Assembly: GCA_030435675.1 (NCBI GenBank)
Contig: CM059621.1
Span: 16,802,001-16,866,000 of the forward strand
Direction: 5' to 3'
Length of the DNA stretch: 64,000 nt
DNA from: Steinernema hermaphroditum
Lineage: Eukaryota > Nematoda > Chromadorea > Rhabditida > Steinernematidae
Made by a program: the position numbers and the translations under genes. The first letter of the stretch is position 1, and the number at the start of each line of letters is the position of its first letter. Positions 35,243-46,499 of this stretch are shown here, one piece after another. The notes beneath the pieces were generated by a model. The model had not been told where the DNA came from. It saw only the letters and a list, made by a program, of their open reading frames with translations, and searched no databases.

Positions 35243-38200
35243 TTAAGCCCAGTACTTCGCGTCGATGTCGGTGGCCAGGCTGAAGAGGCGACTCTCGTTG
35301 AAGGGGGCGAAATAGCCGGGAGGGAGCTCCATCGACGCGCTTCCTCTCGAGGACGTGCTGCCGTCATCTCCGTGGCTTTTGCGGTGCTCGCGTGCTTTCC
35401 AGTTGGCGCGCCCACGCTTGACCAGCTCCGAAGCCGCGTACAGAGGTGCCGGGCGCGAAACGGGAAGCTTCACAATGCCGTGGAGGTAGCACAGCTGGTG
35501 CGTCATGTTCTCGAGCTGCTCTACGGTGAAATGGTTCCTCTCATCGTCGTGGACGACCACGTAACGAGTAGGTTTGGCGGTACCCTGTAAAGCAAAGAGG
35601 TCGTATAGGCAGTGTTTGCTGACCGTACCTGGAGAGCTTGCTGAGCGACGAGAATGAACTCCGTCCAGAGTGGATTCACAATTCCGGAGTCCACACACGT
35701 ACCGGGCTGCACATTCTCCTCGATTGCTCTTCCACGGCGAGTGTTCTCGGGCATAAGACGGATTCCACATTGCTTCTGCGCCAAGATCACGGTCAGCCGC
35801 GGATTGTACGGACGACCACCATCGCGCGGCATTTCCTTGAAGGCATCCAAGATTTCGGGGATTTCCTCATTGACAATCTTGTTGACCTCACCCTCGCTGA
35901 CACCGGCGCGGAAGATGACAATCTCTCTGGGAGACCACTGGCGCCTCGGATCAGCATCCGACTTTTGCCGGTAGTGGTGAAGAGCGCGGCAAATCGCTCC
36001 CTTCAATTGAGTCATTTTCTTCTCCTTCGCCTCCTGGTACCAGTATCCGCCTCGCATGTCAGCAGGTGACGTTCCTACGGTATAGCACATCTGAAGTTAT
36101 CGAAAAGAGGATTAAAAAAAAGACACGGATACTTACGCCAATAACTGTAGGGTCGGAGCAGAATTCATTGACACCACCCATCAGTGGAGAACCGGGACTC
36201 TGCGTATCGAGCCCAATGAACATGCGGCCGGCAGGGAAAAGACGAGTTTCCCTAGAGCAGATAGCAATGAAAATCAAGGCTACGCACTTTAGCCACTCAC
36301 ACATAGCCAGCCGGGAAAGCTCGAGCGTTGACGACCTCGTGGTTGACACCACCCAATTTAAGATTGGTCTTCATGAGCAGGTTCTCCAACACCATGTTGG
36401 CACCACGATCGCTCAGCGCTTTCAGAACTGTCTTCGTATGGACCATCTGCGTGACGATCTTGTAGAGACTCTCCGTTTCCTTCATCAGATCGCGTTCGGC
36501 GCTTCGTTTGTCACCACCGTGCAGGAAGAGTACGAACTGGACCCCGTTGGAACGATAGTAAGCAGCTCGGGCTTGAATGCTCTCCGCGGAGAGTTCCTGC
36601 AGTCGGTCGTAGACGGGGTCGTTCATAATCAGGCCACGCATTCTAGCAGTGTCAACAAACGCCCTCGCAAATGCACTGTAATGGAGCACTACATGTTCAC
36701 CTCAGAAATGATGATGTACCGTGCAGAGTCGCAGCTTACGGCGTTGGCAAACACACAAACAACCCAGCGAGAGGGGGACTGGGCGGGGCGCACAAAAACA
36801 TTGTTACCCACTTTCCACTGGCGCCGTCCAGCGTGATCTACGGCACTTTCCCTGTTAGTCTTGTACTTGATATCAGGCGGGGGGAGCAGTTTTCCAGTGG
36901 CGGAGCAGAGGGAGCGCTCAATGCGGACGCCAAACGCGTTGAGATACTCGTTGTGGTCGTCCAGTTCGAACTTCTCCAGCTCTCTTCGGACAGCCTCCTT
37001 CACGTCCGATGGCAACTTGCGCGCTTTCTCGATGAGCTGTTCAACCTTGAAGTAAGAGATGATTACACACTATCCCAACCAATGTAATTACCAGCTTTGG
37101 CGTCTGTTTCTGAGTTTGAACGCGCTGTCCCGCTGGTACCTCGAGAACCTCACATGGATAAAAATTCCGTTCCTTCTCTCCTTTGAACATGCGTTCAACG
37201 ATGATGCACGGATAGTGTTCGTCCACGGCAATGCGGTGCTTATCGTTGAAATACTGGGCAACTGTGATTTCCGTCTTATTCTCCTTCATGAATGCAATCT
37301 GTCCAACAGGCTGCTCAGTAAGACTCTTGATCTGGAACGTCGCCTGTTTTGCCAAATGTGTGGTCTTGACAGTGAGACCTTAAAAGAGCATTCCTGAGTG
37401 GAGGAACGAACTCAATCCGATTACCTTGGAGGAGCTTCTTCAATTCGTTGCGGAACCTGCGATCATCGTTCGTGAGTGCCTTAACTTCGCAGAACACCTC
37501 CTTCAATGGACCGGGCTTGAAGAACGGCGAGGTCTTCGGCTCGATGAGCAGAATGGCGCGTTGCTCTTGAGCAGTGTTGCCGATGATGGTTGTGATCTTC
37601 TCTGAGCCATCCTTGATCACCTTCGCCATGTTGGCAGAAACGTCGCAGCGCGAGTCTAGGTCATAGCGCTTGTTCTTATAGACCAGCTGGTCCCCGCTGG
37701 AACGGACCGATCAGCGTCCTTCCATGAACACCACACATACCGCTGATTAACCTTCTGACTGGTCAAGATGTCGCAGAACTGCTGCAAGGCGCGACATCGC
37801 TGCTCCGAGCCTGCGTCCCCTGCTCCGGATGTGTACAGTTGGTGAGCGCTGCAGACGAATGACGTAGTGTATGTAATTTTGGCCTTGATTCGTTCGCAGT
37901 TGCGACCGAGGATTGCTTGACTTTTGGCGTTCAAGACTTTCTAGAACATTTCTGGTACGGGTTTTACATGAAGACTGTTTTACCGTCTCCAGGAACAACT
38001 CCTTCGCTTCGCTCTCAGCCAACTGCTTCAGCGAGTACAGCAGGAAGCCGCAATCGTAAATGTATTCCGCTCGGCGTTCCTTGCCCCCAAACACTTCGGC
38101 GTGGCTGACGAGGAGATTCTCAAAGATGTTCCAGATCATTGTGCGGCGTTCCTGGCGCTGGGCGCTAAAATTCATACATTTGCGCAAAACACTCCGTACA

Positions 38201-38459
38201 AGTACTCACTCATTTTTGGCAGCTCGCAGGAGGTCCACTTCCTTCGCTTCTTCCTGCCGCATGAACAAACCATAGATCGTCAGTTCATGTTGGAAGACCG
38301 TCAGTTCTCGGTCAAAACGCAGGTTGAACCCGTTGATCTCACAAGGCACTGCACAGGAGGAGGATGTAAAAAATGCATGGAACGGAACTACTCACCACTT
38401 CGGACTTCTCGAAGTTCGTTCCCTTGTGGAGCTTTGGACGGCAAGAGGCGGTCACTCAT
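35243..38459 (-). CDS. Argonaute family protein, probably slicer-inactive
   Basis: About eleven exons, ~950-1000 aa. It starts MSDRLLPSKAPQGNELREVRS, joins in phase to VPCEINGFNLRFDRELTVFQHE (N domain), has a PAZ-like region (FQIKSLTEQPVGQIAF.. YPCEVLEVPAGQRVQ), then MID and PIWI. PIWI landmarks: MFIGLDTQSPG (first catalytic Asp), RGGYWYQEAKE (Glu finger), IVIFRAGVSEGE, where Ala replaces the third catalytic Asp of the usual RDGVSEGQ, and RPAPLYAASELVKRG, where Ser replaces the catalytic His. Two of the four slicer residues are therefore lost. Argonautes bind small RNAs for silencing; worm-specific WAGO proteins lack the tetrad and act by recruitment. I assign it to a nematode WAGO-like class by inference, not to a named gene. 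Confidence 0.88.
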
Positions 38460-38967
38460 CGTTGGAAGGAAATTCGCTAAATGAATAAATAAAAATCACA
38501 CCGGCATAGATCAATTACAAAAATCGGCGCGACGGCAAAAAAAAACGGAACACAACCACCGCTAGTGGAGAAGGGAGAGGCGCAGACACTTACAGGCACA
38601 GCTCCTACGGTCGATGCAGGAGACGATTTTGAATGTAAATGAATGGTAAAGGTCAAAAGTTCTGTCTTTTTCTCTTTCTTTTTTATTCAAGCGAAACTGA
38701 CGTTCGAATTCCGAACTTCGGAAGATATACACGATTTGGCTGGAGGGGCGAGCAAACTGTGGTTTTTGTTCATTCAGCATTCTACTTCTGGGGTTTCTGG
38801 CTTATAAATGCTGGGCAAGAATGGCTTTCGAGAAGTGAGAAAAGATAATGTCTTGTTTTATCTTCTATCGATTTCACAATAAATTATTGGAAGGCTTCTG
38901 GAGGTATTGGCCCTCTGAGCGCCATAAATCGATTTCCTGCCGCTTAGTAGTCCCACTCCAGATCCGT

Positions 38968-39175
38968 GACACGACTTTTCCGCGAAAACGGCTTTTCCGC
39001 GAATTTCGTGGAACGACTTTTCCGCGAATTTCGTGGAACGACTTTTCCGCGAATTTCGTGGAACGACTTTTCCGCGAATTTCGTGGAACGACTTTTCCGC
39101 GAATTTCGTGGAACGACTTTTCCGCGAATTTCGTGGAACGACTTTTACGCGATTTTTCCGCGAATTTCGCGTTGC
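38968..39175. repeat. 25-bp minisatellite with palindromic core
   Basis: Six to eight tandem copies of a 25-bp unit, GACTTTTCCGCGAATTTCGT followed by GGAAC. Nearly perfect copies span 39001-39150, with degenerate units at both ends. CCGCGAA and TTCGTGG give each unit a near-palindromic core. Because 25 is not a multiple of three, all three frames stay open and make a false 25-residue protein repeat. Confidence 0.95.
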
Positions 39176-39575
39176 ACAATGGGGTAATTAACAAGTACGT
39201 ATGCGGCAGGCCTACCATGACCAATCTTCTCCGAGTGATTCACCAAGAGTGAATCCCAGTGCCGGCATCAGTGGCCGCGCTCAGCGATTCAACTATCGGA
39301 AGCACGGATAGCAAATTTTGTACGACGTTTTTTGGTCTATTTTTTGCTATGTCTTGGAAACTACCACGTTTTCCGAGAAAATGATTTCACCTTCGTACTC
39401 AGCAAGCTCAAAAAATAGGGGCACACAGATTGTCAGACGTCTTGACGCATTTTGTATCCATTATCGGGTCCTTTTAACCGGCCCTTAAAATCTGTCTCAG
39501 CTGCTTTGCAATGCTTAGACAGATCCACCTCATTCCCTCTTCCCTGCTCACTGCTGATCGGTCGACTCACCGGAA

Positions 39576-41002
39576 ATGAACGCTCTTGTGCTTCTTCTTC
39601 TCGTCCCAACAGTTTTTGGCGAATTGTTCCAAATACCGTAAGTTTCCTCTTTACTTCTCTACCTAATAGTCGCAGTCGCACATATTCGTTTTCAGAGTAA
39701 ATCGTCCGATATACAACCTCACGACCAAGTCGATGACCTCATATCTAATCGAGGCGCTTCCTATCGGTTTGATGCCCGATGTGGAATCGCAATTGTTTGC
39801 TAGTGAATGTGAAGGAAAACTGTGAGTTTTGTGGCTTTGCTGTAAGTATTTAAGGCTTGTTCGTACTCACAAGCGAACCACCTAAAGTGATACGCGCCAA
39901 TCGAGCTGCGGTGTGGCGGAACGGGTAGTCCAGCACACATAACCTCAGCGGCCCGAAATTAAGGCATGTACCCAAAACATGTGTTGCGGTAGATAAAACA
40001 TGGATCAGGGTGGTCGCGGCAGGACCATCTTCATGGAAAGCGTCTCTTTTACTTTATGTGGGGAGGTATACTGTGGGAAAATAATCAGAGTATTGCGTAA
40101 AACACATCAGAGAAGTTGATTGAGGACAAATAAAAAAGGTTGTACCATTAGGGATTCGAACCCGAGCTCCCAAAAATACTGGTAATCGAGAGCACCACCA
40201 CTCGACCACAAACGCACGCTTATCAATGGGCATTGCGGTCATACTAGTATCGAGCGTCGTGAATTTTTGCAACTTCGTGGCCATGCTTCGGGTACATGCC
40301 TTAATTTCGGGCCGCTCACTTTGGCTACTTCCCTTGTGAGTATAAACAAGCCTTCATTCGGTGTGTTTAGTGTATGTTTATGCTACGAAACGACGAATAT
40401 GATAACAGAAAACCACGATCTGTGCGGTAGAAATGCCTACTTGTGCTACAGCACCAGGTAATGCATATTTACGGTATTCTGTTTAAGAAAGAGAGTTTTA
40501 GCGAACGCCCTATTCCGCCAAGGCAAGTAGCTCATGCCAGCGAAAGCATCGACCACTACCAGTACATGTACTCTTCGATGGAACCGGAGAAAATAGTGAA
40601 ATTCCGACATCAGCCCATCAACAAAGTTAACTACGATTTCGAGCCATTTTACATCGACGATCAATCCGGTTGGGCCATTGAGTCCATATTTGACCCGAAC
40701 GCTCCCGAAAGGGCGAGTATCGAAGCGCATCCGTTGAAGATCGTCGAGAAGTTCCGAAGTGGAGGAGAGAAGCCGGAAAAAGCGTTTCGAGCCAAATTCG
40801 CCTCTCAGTGCCATGTAGCGAACTCATTCCAAGTGGTAGGTCTTTTGTGATATCAAGGAAGCGGGAAGCAAGCGTCCTTATCGAATGCGAATGACTATGA
40901 AATGGATAAATGTGTGCATTTCAGAAGAACGTCATCGGTGGACCCGTGTACGACAGAGCGAATAACCAACCACGTTGGATGTACGACTCAACGATCGTTT
41001 GA
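39576..41002 (+). CDS. Secreted protein of unknown function
   Basis: Four exons, ~205 aa: signal peptide MNALVLLLLVPTVFGELF; exon 2 gives PVNRPIYNLTTKSMTSYLIE; exon 3 (from ~40502) gives ERPIPPRQVAHASESIDHYQ.. NYDFEPFYIDDQSGWAIES; exon 4 ends RANNQPRWMYDSTIV and TGA. All junctions are phase-consistent with GT/AG introns. There is no membrane segment after the signal peptide. Two cysteines (in SECEG and SQCHVANSF) could form one disulphide. I recognise no domain; it may be nematode-restricted. Intron 2 contains a ~500-bp inverted-repeat element. Confidence 0.75.
39852..40354. mobile_element. ~500-bp inverted-repeat element (MITE) in an intron
   Basis: The ends AAGGCTTGTTCGTACTCACA and, inverted, AAGGCTTGTTTATACTCACA are terminal inverted repeats of ~39 bp. 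A second inverted pair (39949-39974 and 40289-40315, GCGGCCCGAAATTAAGGCAT..) is perfect, and is separated from the left end by a 57-bp insertion. The interior contains a copy of the dispersed 20-bp motif (40012-40031) and a tRNA-like segment. There is no coding capacity. Confidence 0.85.
40143..40210 (-). repeat. tRNA-like segment inside MITE
   Basis: On the minus strand, TGGTCGAGTGG (A box) and GGTTCGAATCC (perfect B box) occur at the correct spacing, but the anticodon and acceptor stems do not close. It is probably a tRNA pseudogene or SINE head carried by the element. Confidence 0.55.
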
Positions 41003-41478
41003 AGGCCAAGATAGACGGGTAAACTGTGCCTTTTGCGGGGCGGAAATAAATGTTTTAATCGCATGCTTTGTGCTATGCAAGTGGCACTGATTTTAGGCGG
41101 TTGTGATCAGTTAGAAGGTGGGGCAATGGCTATCTTCGAATGGATATCAGATGATCCAAGAGGGATGAGCCGACGAGAAATAGGCTGTCGATCTTGTTCT
41201 ATGGGATAGTGATGTTTAGAAGACTTTTCTGCAAGAGAAAAATGGCTCATGTAAATCTCGACTGCAGTGGACACAATCTGGCTCATATTTGAAGTTGAGA
41301 TCAGTTATGAATTGCTCGCGGTCAATCAATGCTTTAGAGCAAAATAACTTTATTGTATTTGATGATTGATGGGTGAATGAGAGTCTTCAGCAGATAAGCT
41401 TAAATTAACCTAGAGAGCGTCGGCGGACAAGGAGAAGGCGTAAGGTTATTTGTAAAATCAAAAAAACTGCATCTGGTA

Positions 41479-44135
41479 TTAAGCAGTGTACTCGATTCTG
41501 AGCACCGGAGGCAGAAGCTTCTGCTTGCTGTCCTCCGGAATCGACGCCGGAAGCGGAAGTGACGGGCGCCTCTTCCGACGTCTCTTCTGGCGTTTATCCT
41601 TCTTCTTACCGCCGCCACCGAAGATATTGCGGACGGCATTCAGAGTGTTTTGCGGCTTGATCATGCTGGATACTGTAACGGCACGACTTCGTGATGTGGG
41701 CGTAGTCTCCACTTCGGGCTTCGGCTCCTCTTGGATCGTCGGCTGGTTGATCTTCTTGGCGGTCTGCGTGAAGGCGCGCGGTCGTCCGAGGAAGGCGCTC
41801 AAGAAGGACTTCTTCTCTTTGGACTTGTCCTTGTTCGACGAGTCGCCTTGGTTGTTCCGTTTGATGAAGTTGAAGAGCGCCGATACCGACGATTTTGTCC
41901 GCTCGACCCTGTTAGGACTGGGGCTTCTACGGCCGCCGATGGGCGGTCGAAGCGAGGCCATAGGCAGTGGCTCGCCGAAGATCATCGGCTGTCGACTGAC
42001 TCTGACCTTTTCGCCAACGGCGATCGATCCGACCTCCCACGGCGTCGGGTCGTCGGAGAGCATTCGGACGCGTACCTCCTTCTTCGGACGATACTGTACC
42101 GTACACAGAGGAATGGAAGATTCCGGATTCATTGCATCTGCAATGCGAAGGGTTACTGTAGTCTGCTCGACGAACAACCTGTGCAATCGGTTACGATGAA
42201 GTTGTCCACGAGATTCGTGTAGAGGTGGGCGAGCACGCGCCAAACGATCGCGTCACACATGCAGCGGTAGACGGGAAGTGGCGCGTTGTTCACCTCCAGC
42301 CCCATGTTGGGCGCCTTCTTCGGACAACAGTTGACAACCGTAGTCCCTACAGGAAAAACGAAGCCGTCGAAGAAGAGCTCCTCCTCCTCGACGACGGTGA
42401 CGTTGTGCCACTCGTCTTCGCTGAATTGACGCATGAACTCGTGCGTGAAACGGCGAAGGAGGTCGCGATCGTAGTAATCTCTGGTGGGTTTGCCGCGGTT
42501 GTCGATGAGTTCGTCGTAGAGACGCGCCTGGACGTGCGCGTTCGCCTGGTACCACTTCATCGAGTTGTCGATGATGGCCGCGAGAGGGCGAATGGTCTGC
42601 TCGAGGACGTCCAGACAGATGGCGTTTAGGGTGTCCGATCTAAATGGGCCAAAAAGAGGCATATAGACAGCAGACTGGAATGTCATTTCCACCAGCATCA
42701 TAAGGCGCGATCGGTGGGAAAACGAAAGAAAAACCATCCAAAACCAGTGGAATCGTTTTTTTTTCATAGAATTTCGATGCCACAAAAAACAAACGTCACA
42801 AGAAAACGGAACGAAGGGCGGGGAATTGCTGGGTCCCACCACGATCACCCTTTTTCGCCATCAGCAGGGCATTATGACTGTCCTGTGGAAGTTCTGTCGT
42901 TTGTTTCTTGTCACGTTGTTTGTCTAACAGACAAGCATTCCAAATAATGATTGTCATTCTTATAAATAAGTCGTCTCCACTTACTGTCCCTCCGCGAAAC
43001 GATACATCTGGCCTTCACAGCCCGCTTCAGGCTCAAAGTTGAGCATGGCGTACTTCTCGACGAACGACTCGGCTGGATTCTCGTTCTTCACGTTGAGTCG
43101 CACCTTCTCGATGTCCTTCTTGATCTCCTCTCCCAGAAGCTCCCTACTTTTCACGTAGTTTTCGGCCGCCACCCTTTGTGGGCTGGAGCACTGTGTGAAG
43201 AGGTTGTCGGATGTCGCCAGTTCCACAAGAAGCTCCTGAATCGAAGGTCAAGAAAGTCATCTGCAGTTCAGTTGGACAACCTCGTCCTTGAGATATCCAC
43301 AGTACTCCAGCCTTGCAAACAAGACGCTCTTGTCGAAGCGCAGATCCCTTCCCAGAACCAAATCGACGACCATCGAGATCGCCGCTTTCTTCATGTGTTT
43401 CGCCAGGTCGAAATCGATCGTCTAGATAGGATGCTGTCATCATACGGTAGTGCCTCGAACCTCTTGACGAGTCTTCCTCATCAGATAGCAGATGTCGTCG
43501 ATGAGGACGTCTGCTTGTCGCTGCAGCCGTCTGCACTGGGGTCCTCGACCGTTTTTCATGAATCGAGTGAAAGTCGGGTTCTGGCACGTCCACTTGTCCA
43601 CGTGAATCCGTCTTCTCCGTTCGTGGAGGCTGAGGGCGAAGGGCGCCCGGAGCAGTTTGGGGCCGTCCTCCGGACTGGCTGAAGTGGGGGCGCGTCAGAA
43701 TGGCTCGCCAGAAGACTTCTACCTCTAACTCTCCGTCTATCTGTCACTAATCTGTTCATCTTCGTCTGTTCGCAGACGACAACAACTGGTCCCGGAAGGA
43801 ACACGGTGAAAATGGGTCCATAGACGTCGGAGATTTCCCTGAGAGTCTCCCGGTCCGATCGATTGGGCCAGATCTAGAAAAAAAAGGTTGTTTAAAAAGG
43901 TCGCCCCCCCTACCTCGATAAGATTCCCAACAAAAGGGAGAGGAAAAGGCCCGGGTGGAAGACGAAGCCTTACGGTGTACACGCGTAAGAACCACTCCAG
44001 GAGGCCATGGATGGCGATGTAGAGGAGGAAGAGAGTGCTGGAGAATGTGAACGAATAGAAGGAGAAGACGAGCAGGAAGACGAAAGAGACGAAGTACAAG
44101 TAGCTCTCTCGAAATGTGACCGCCAGGGACCACAT
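41479..44135 (-). CDS. Degenerate cytochrome P450-like protein with basic C-terminal extension
   Basis: The exon chain from 44135 gives an N-terminal anchor (MWSLAVTFRESYLYFVSFVF..), the P450 proline hinge (RLPPGPFPLPFVGNLIE) and IWPNRSDRETLREISDVYGP. Then come SPEDGPKLLRAPFALSLHERR, DLAKHMKKAAISMVVDLVLG, an I-helix region (LNAICLDVLEQTIRPLAAII), HEFMRQF (ExxR kept) and FVFPVGTTVVN. The I helix lacks the AGxDTT motif. The PERF/meander stretch is almost absent. The heme loop reads APLPVYRCMCDAIVWRVLAH instead of FxxGxRxCxG. After the P450 end (CTVQYRPKKEVRVRMLSDDP) comes a ~190-residue Lys/Arg/Ser/Pro-rich tail (KRNNQGDSSNKDKSKEKKSF.., DKRQKRRRKRRPS). Introns are short (~44 bp) and phases agree. 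It is probably not a normal monooxygenase. Confidence 0.75.
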
Positions 44136-44387
44136 CTTTCGAGTGAAACGGTCGCGCGCACAAACATAAGCATGTGAATTCCAGTATCGATAATGAGATA
44201 ATTAGCCGAAACGGGGCGGGCGCGCCGGGAAAGGCATGGGAACGTAAACAAATTTGTTACCGGAGGACTGGTTAGGTAAGACGCGCGAAGAGCTTTTAGG
44301 GAACAAAAAAAAGGAGCAACAAGAATGGCATCGGGTCTTACTGTATATAGGGGTATTCGGTCGTTTTTCAAGTGAACCTGGACCGTA

Positions 44388-44466
44388 CACTTTTCTCCGT
44401 TCGTGGAGGCTGTGGGAGATGGGCGCCCGGAGCAGTTTGGGGCCGTTGTCTGAACTGGCTGAAGTG
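44388..44466 (-). pseudogene. Partial copy of a P450-like exon
   Basis: This ~80-bp segment matches the P450-like gene's exon start at 43605-43688, including the CACTTCAG acceptor and the frame encoding GPKLLRAP..SLHERR. It lies upstream of that gene's start, in the gap before the mucin-like gene, and no other exons accompany it. It suggests a lost tandem P450 copy. Confidence 0.7.
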
Positions 44467-44478
44467 TTTAATAACAAT

Positions 44479-46499
44479 TTATATGGCCGTCTTCCAAACA
44501 ACACAAGCGATGAGGGACGCGAGAGTAAGAGGGAAAAGAACAGTGATCAGGAAGAGCAGGTTTACAAGCGCCATCGACGATTTCTTCGTTTCGCTGCCGT
44601 GGGACGCTAGGTTAGCGTCAATGATCTGTAAAAAAAGTTTCGCCTATTCTTGTGATGAAGGATTCAACGCTTACCATAGGCACGACTTTGCGCTTCTCAG
44701 TCGGGTGCTCATCTTCGAGAGACATAGACTCTATTAGAGAGTTCTCATAATTCAGAGCGCCTTCACTCGTGGAAGACATGACTGTTGTAGAAGAAGTCGT
44801 CGTTGTGGTGGTGGTAGAAGTCGTTGTTGTTGTTGGCGTCGTAGTTGTGGTGGTGGTAGACGTCGTTGTTGTTGGGGTCGTCGTCGTCGTTGTGGTGGTG
44901 GTAGTGGTAGACGTCGTCGTTGGGGTTGTCGTCGTTGTTGTAGTGGTAGACGTCGTCGTTGGGGTCGTCGTCGTTGTTGTTGTGGTGGTGGTAGACGTCG
45001 TCGTTGGGGTTGTCGTCGTTGTTGTAGTGGTAGACGTCGTCGTTGGGGTCGTCGTCGTTGTTGTTGTGGTGGTGGTAGACGTCGTCGTTGGGGTTGTCGT
45101 CGTTGTTGTAGTGGTAGACGTCGTCGTTGGGGTCGTCGTCGTTGTTGTTGTGGTGGTGGTAGACGTCGTCGTTGTCGTTGGCGTCGTCGTTGTTGTAGTG
45201 GTAGACGTCGTCGTTGGGGTTGTCGTCGTTGTTGTAGTGGTAGACGTCGTCGTTGTCGTTGGCGTCGTCGTTGTTGTAGTGGTGGACGTCGTCGTTGGGG
45301 TTGTCGTCGTTGTTGTGGTGGTAGACGTCGTCGTTGGCGTCGTCGTTGTTGTAGTGGTAGACGTCGTCGTTGGGGTTGTCGTCGTTGTGGTAGTGGTAGA
45401 CGTCGTTGTTGTTGTTGTGGTGGTGGTGGTAGACGTCGTCCTTGACGTCCTTGTTGTGGAAGATCTCTCCTTCGGAGCAAATCCGTAGAAATTGGTATAT
45501 TTTCCAAGCGACATATGAGTATAGCAACCCAAAGGTGTTTTCTTATAATCATCTCTAAAGAAAGCAAAATATGCAATGTGAACAGTGGTCTACGCTTACG
45601 TATACAAATAAATGTGCACATGATGATGGTCATACGAATTGTGGTGAAATTCGAACGAAGACATCATTTCATTTTGGTGCTGCCATGTTGTAAGCTCAGT
45701 TCTTCCTTCAAAATCCTTACTATACCATCCGCGACGATCCTACAATGCCAGAATTTAAATTTAAAAAATTTTCATAAACTTACAAAGCTGCCGTCAAACA
45801 TGTCCCCGGCTTTGTAACTCTCAACGTAGTACGACCTCCTAGGCGTCAAGTTGATTTTGCCGTGGCGGAAGTACATTTCATTGTTCTGGCAGTGGAATTC
45901 GTAGCGATAGTCTTCGGTGTTTTCCTTGTTTTCAAATTTGGTAAATAGAAATCGGGAATCCAATTCTTGCACCCTTTCAGAAGTCCTGGGATGTGGAATG
46001 AAGTCGTCGTATCGGAAAACGTATATCTGCTTATCTGATTTCTTCTCCGCGACGACAGCTACGAAATGCCCGTTATCATGTTCACAGTGGCCAGCAAAGT
46101 GGGGCTTATAATCAAGCCGCTGATCTGTAAACGCATATATAAACGATAATACCAAAACGCGTTGTTACCATGGATGCAGATTGTGAGCTCATGGTAATTA
46201 TGGTTTTTTGCACCGGGGTGAGGTTGAGTGTACATCAAGTCGGTCAACGAGTCCATCGTGTAGGTATAGAACTTGCTGCCCGTGACTCCAATTAAAACAC
46301 GTGCACCGTCTCGGAACATGTGACGTACCAAAGACAGGCGTCCCAGGCATATTTTGTTCCCCCAGTTAGATTCCGAGATTGTCACAATGCTTGCGTGCAA
46401 CAAATTACCGCATATACCTTTCGTAGGGTTGAAGGGTTGTGCAGATGCAGCTGGGAGCGCAGCAATCATCCAAAGCAAGAAACGGCAACTTTTGAGCAT
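44479..46499 (-). CDS. Membrane-anchored Thr-rich mucin-like protein
   Basis: Five exons join in phase. Signal peptide (MLKSCRFLLWMIAALPAASA); an ectodomain of ~240 residues with regularly spaced cysteines (GICGNLLHASIV, TICIHDQRLDYKPHFAGHCE, YEFHCQNNEMYFRHGKINL, DRRGWYSKDFEGRTELTTWQ, KKTPLGCYTHMSLG); a ~220-residue Thr/Pro tract of TTTTPTTTS-type repeats; then EGALNYENSLIESMSLEDE and a C-terminal membrane span (SMALVNLLFLITVLFPLTLA) with a short tail ending VVWKTAI and TAA at 44481-44479. The layout is that of a cell-surface protein on a heavily O-glycosylated stalk. I do not recognise the ectodomain. The Thr tract is encoded by a GTN/GGT-type microsatellite, so its length is probably unstable. 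Confidence 0.78.
44800..45445. repeat. Thr-codon microsatellite in the mucin-like gene
   Basis: The plus strand shows GTCGTCGTTGTTGTxGTGGTGG-type triplets with higher-order units of ~60-70 bp (GGTAGACGTCGTCGTTGGGG..). It is coding on the minus strand (Thr/Pro/Ser) and stays open in other frames only because of triplet periodicity. Confidence 0.95.

Noticed and set aside
38848..39252. Apparent 134-codon repeat protein
   Set aside because: Product of the 25-bp minisatellite, which keeps all frames open.
40143..40210. Candidate tRNA gene with perfect B box
   Set aside because: Acceptor and anticodon stems do not form; kept only as a tRNA-like segment.
44769..45488. Val-rich plus-strand frame and Asp/His-rich or Arg-rich minus-strand frames
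   Set aside because: Shadow frames of the triplet array; only the Thr-rich minus frame joins in phase to flanking exons with a signal peptide and membrane span.
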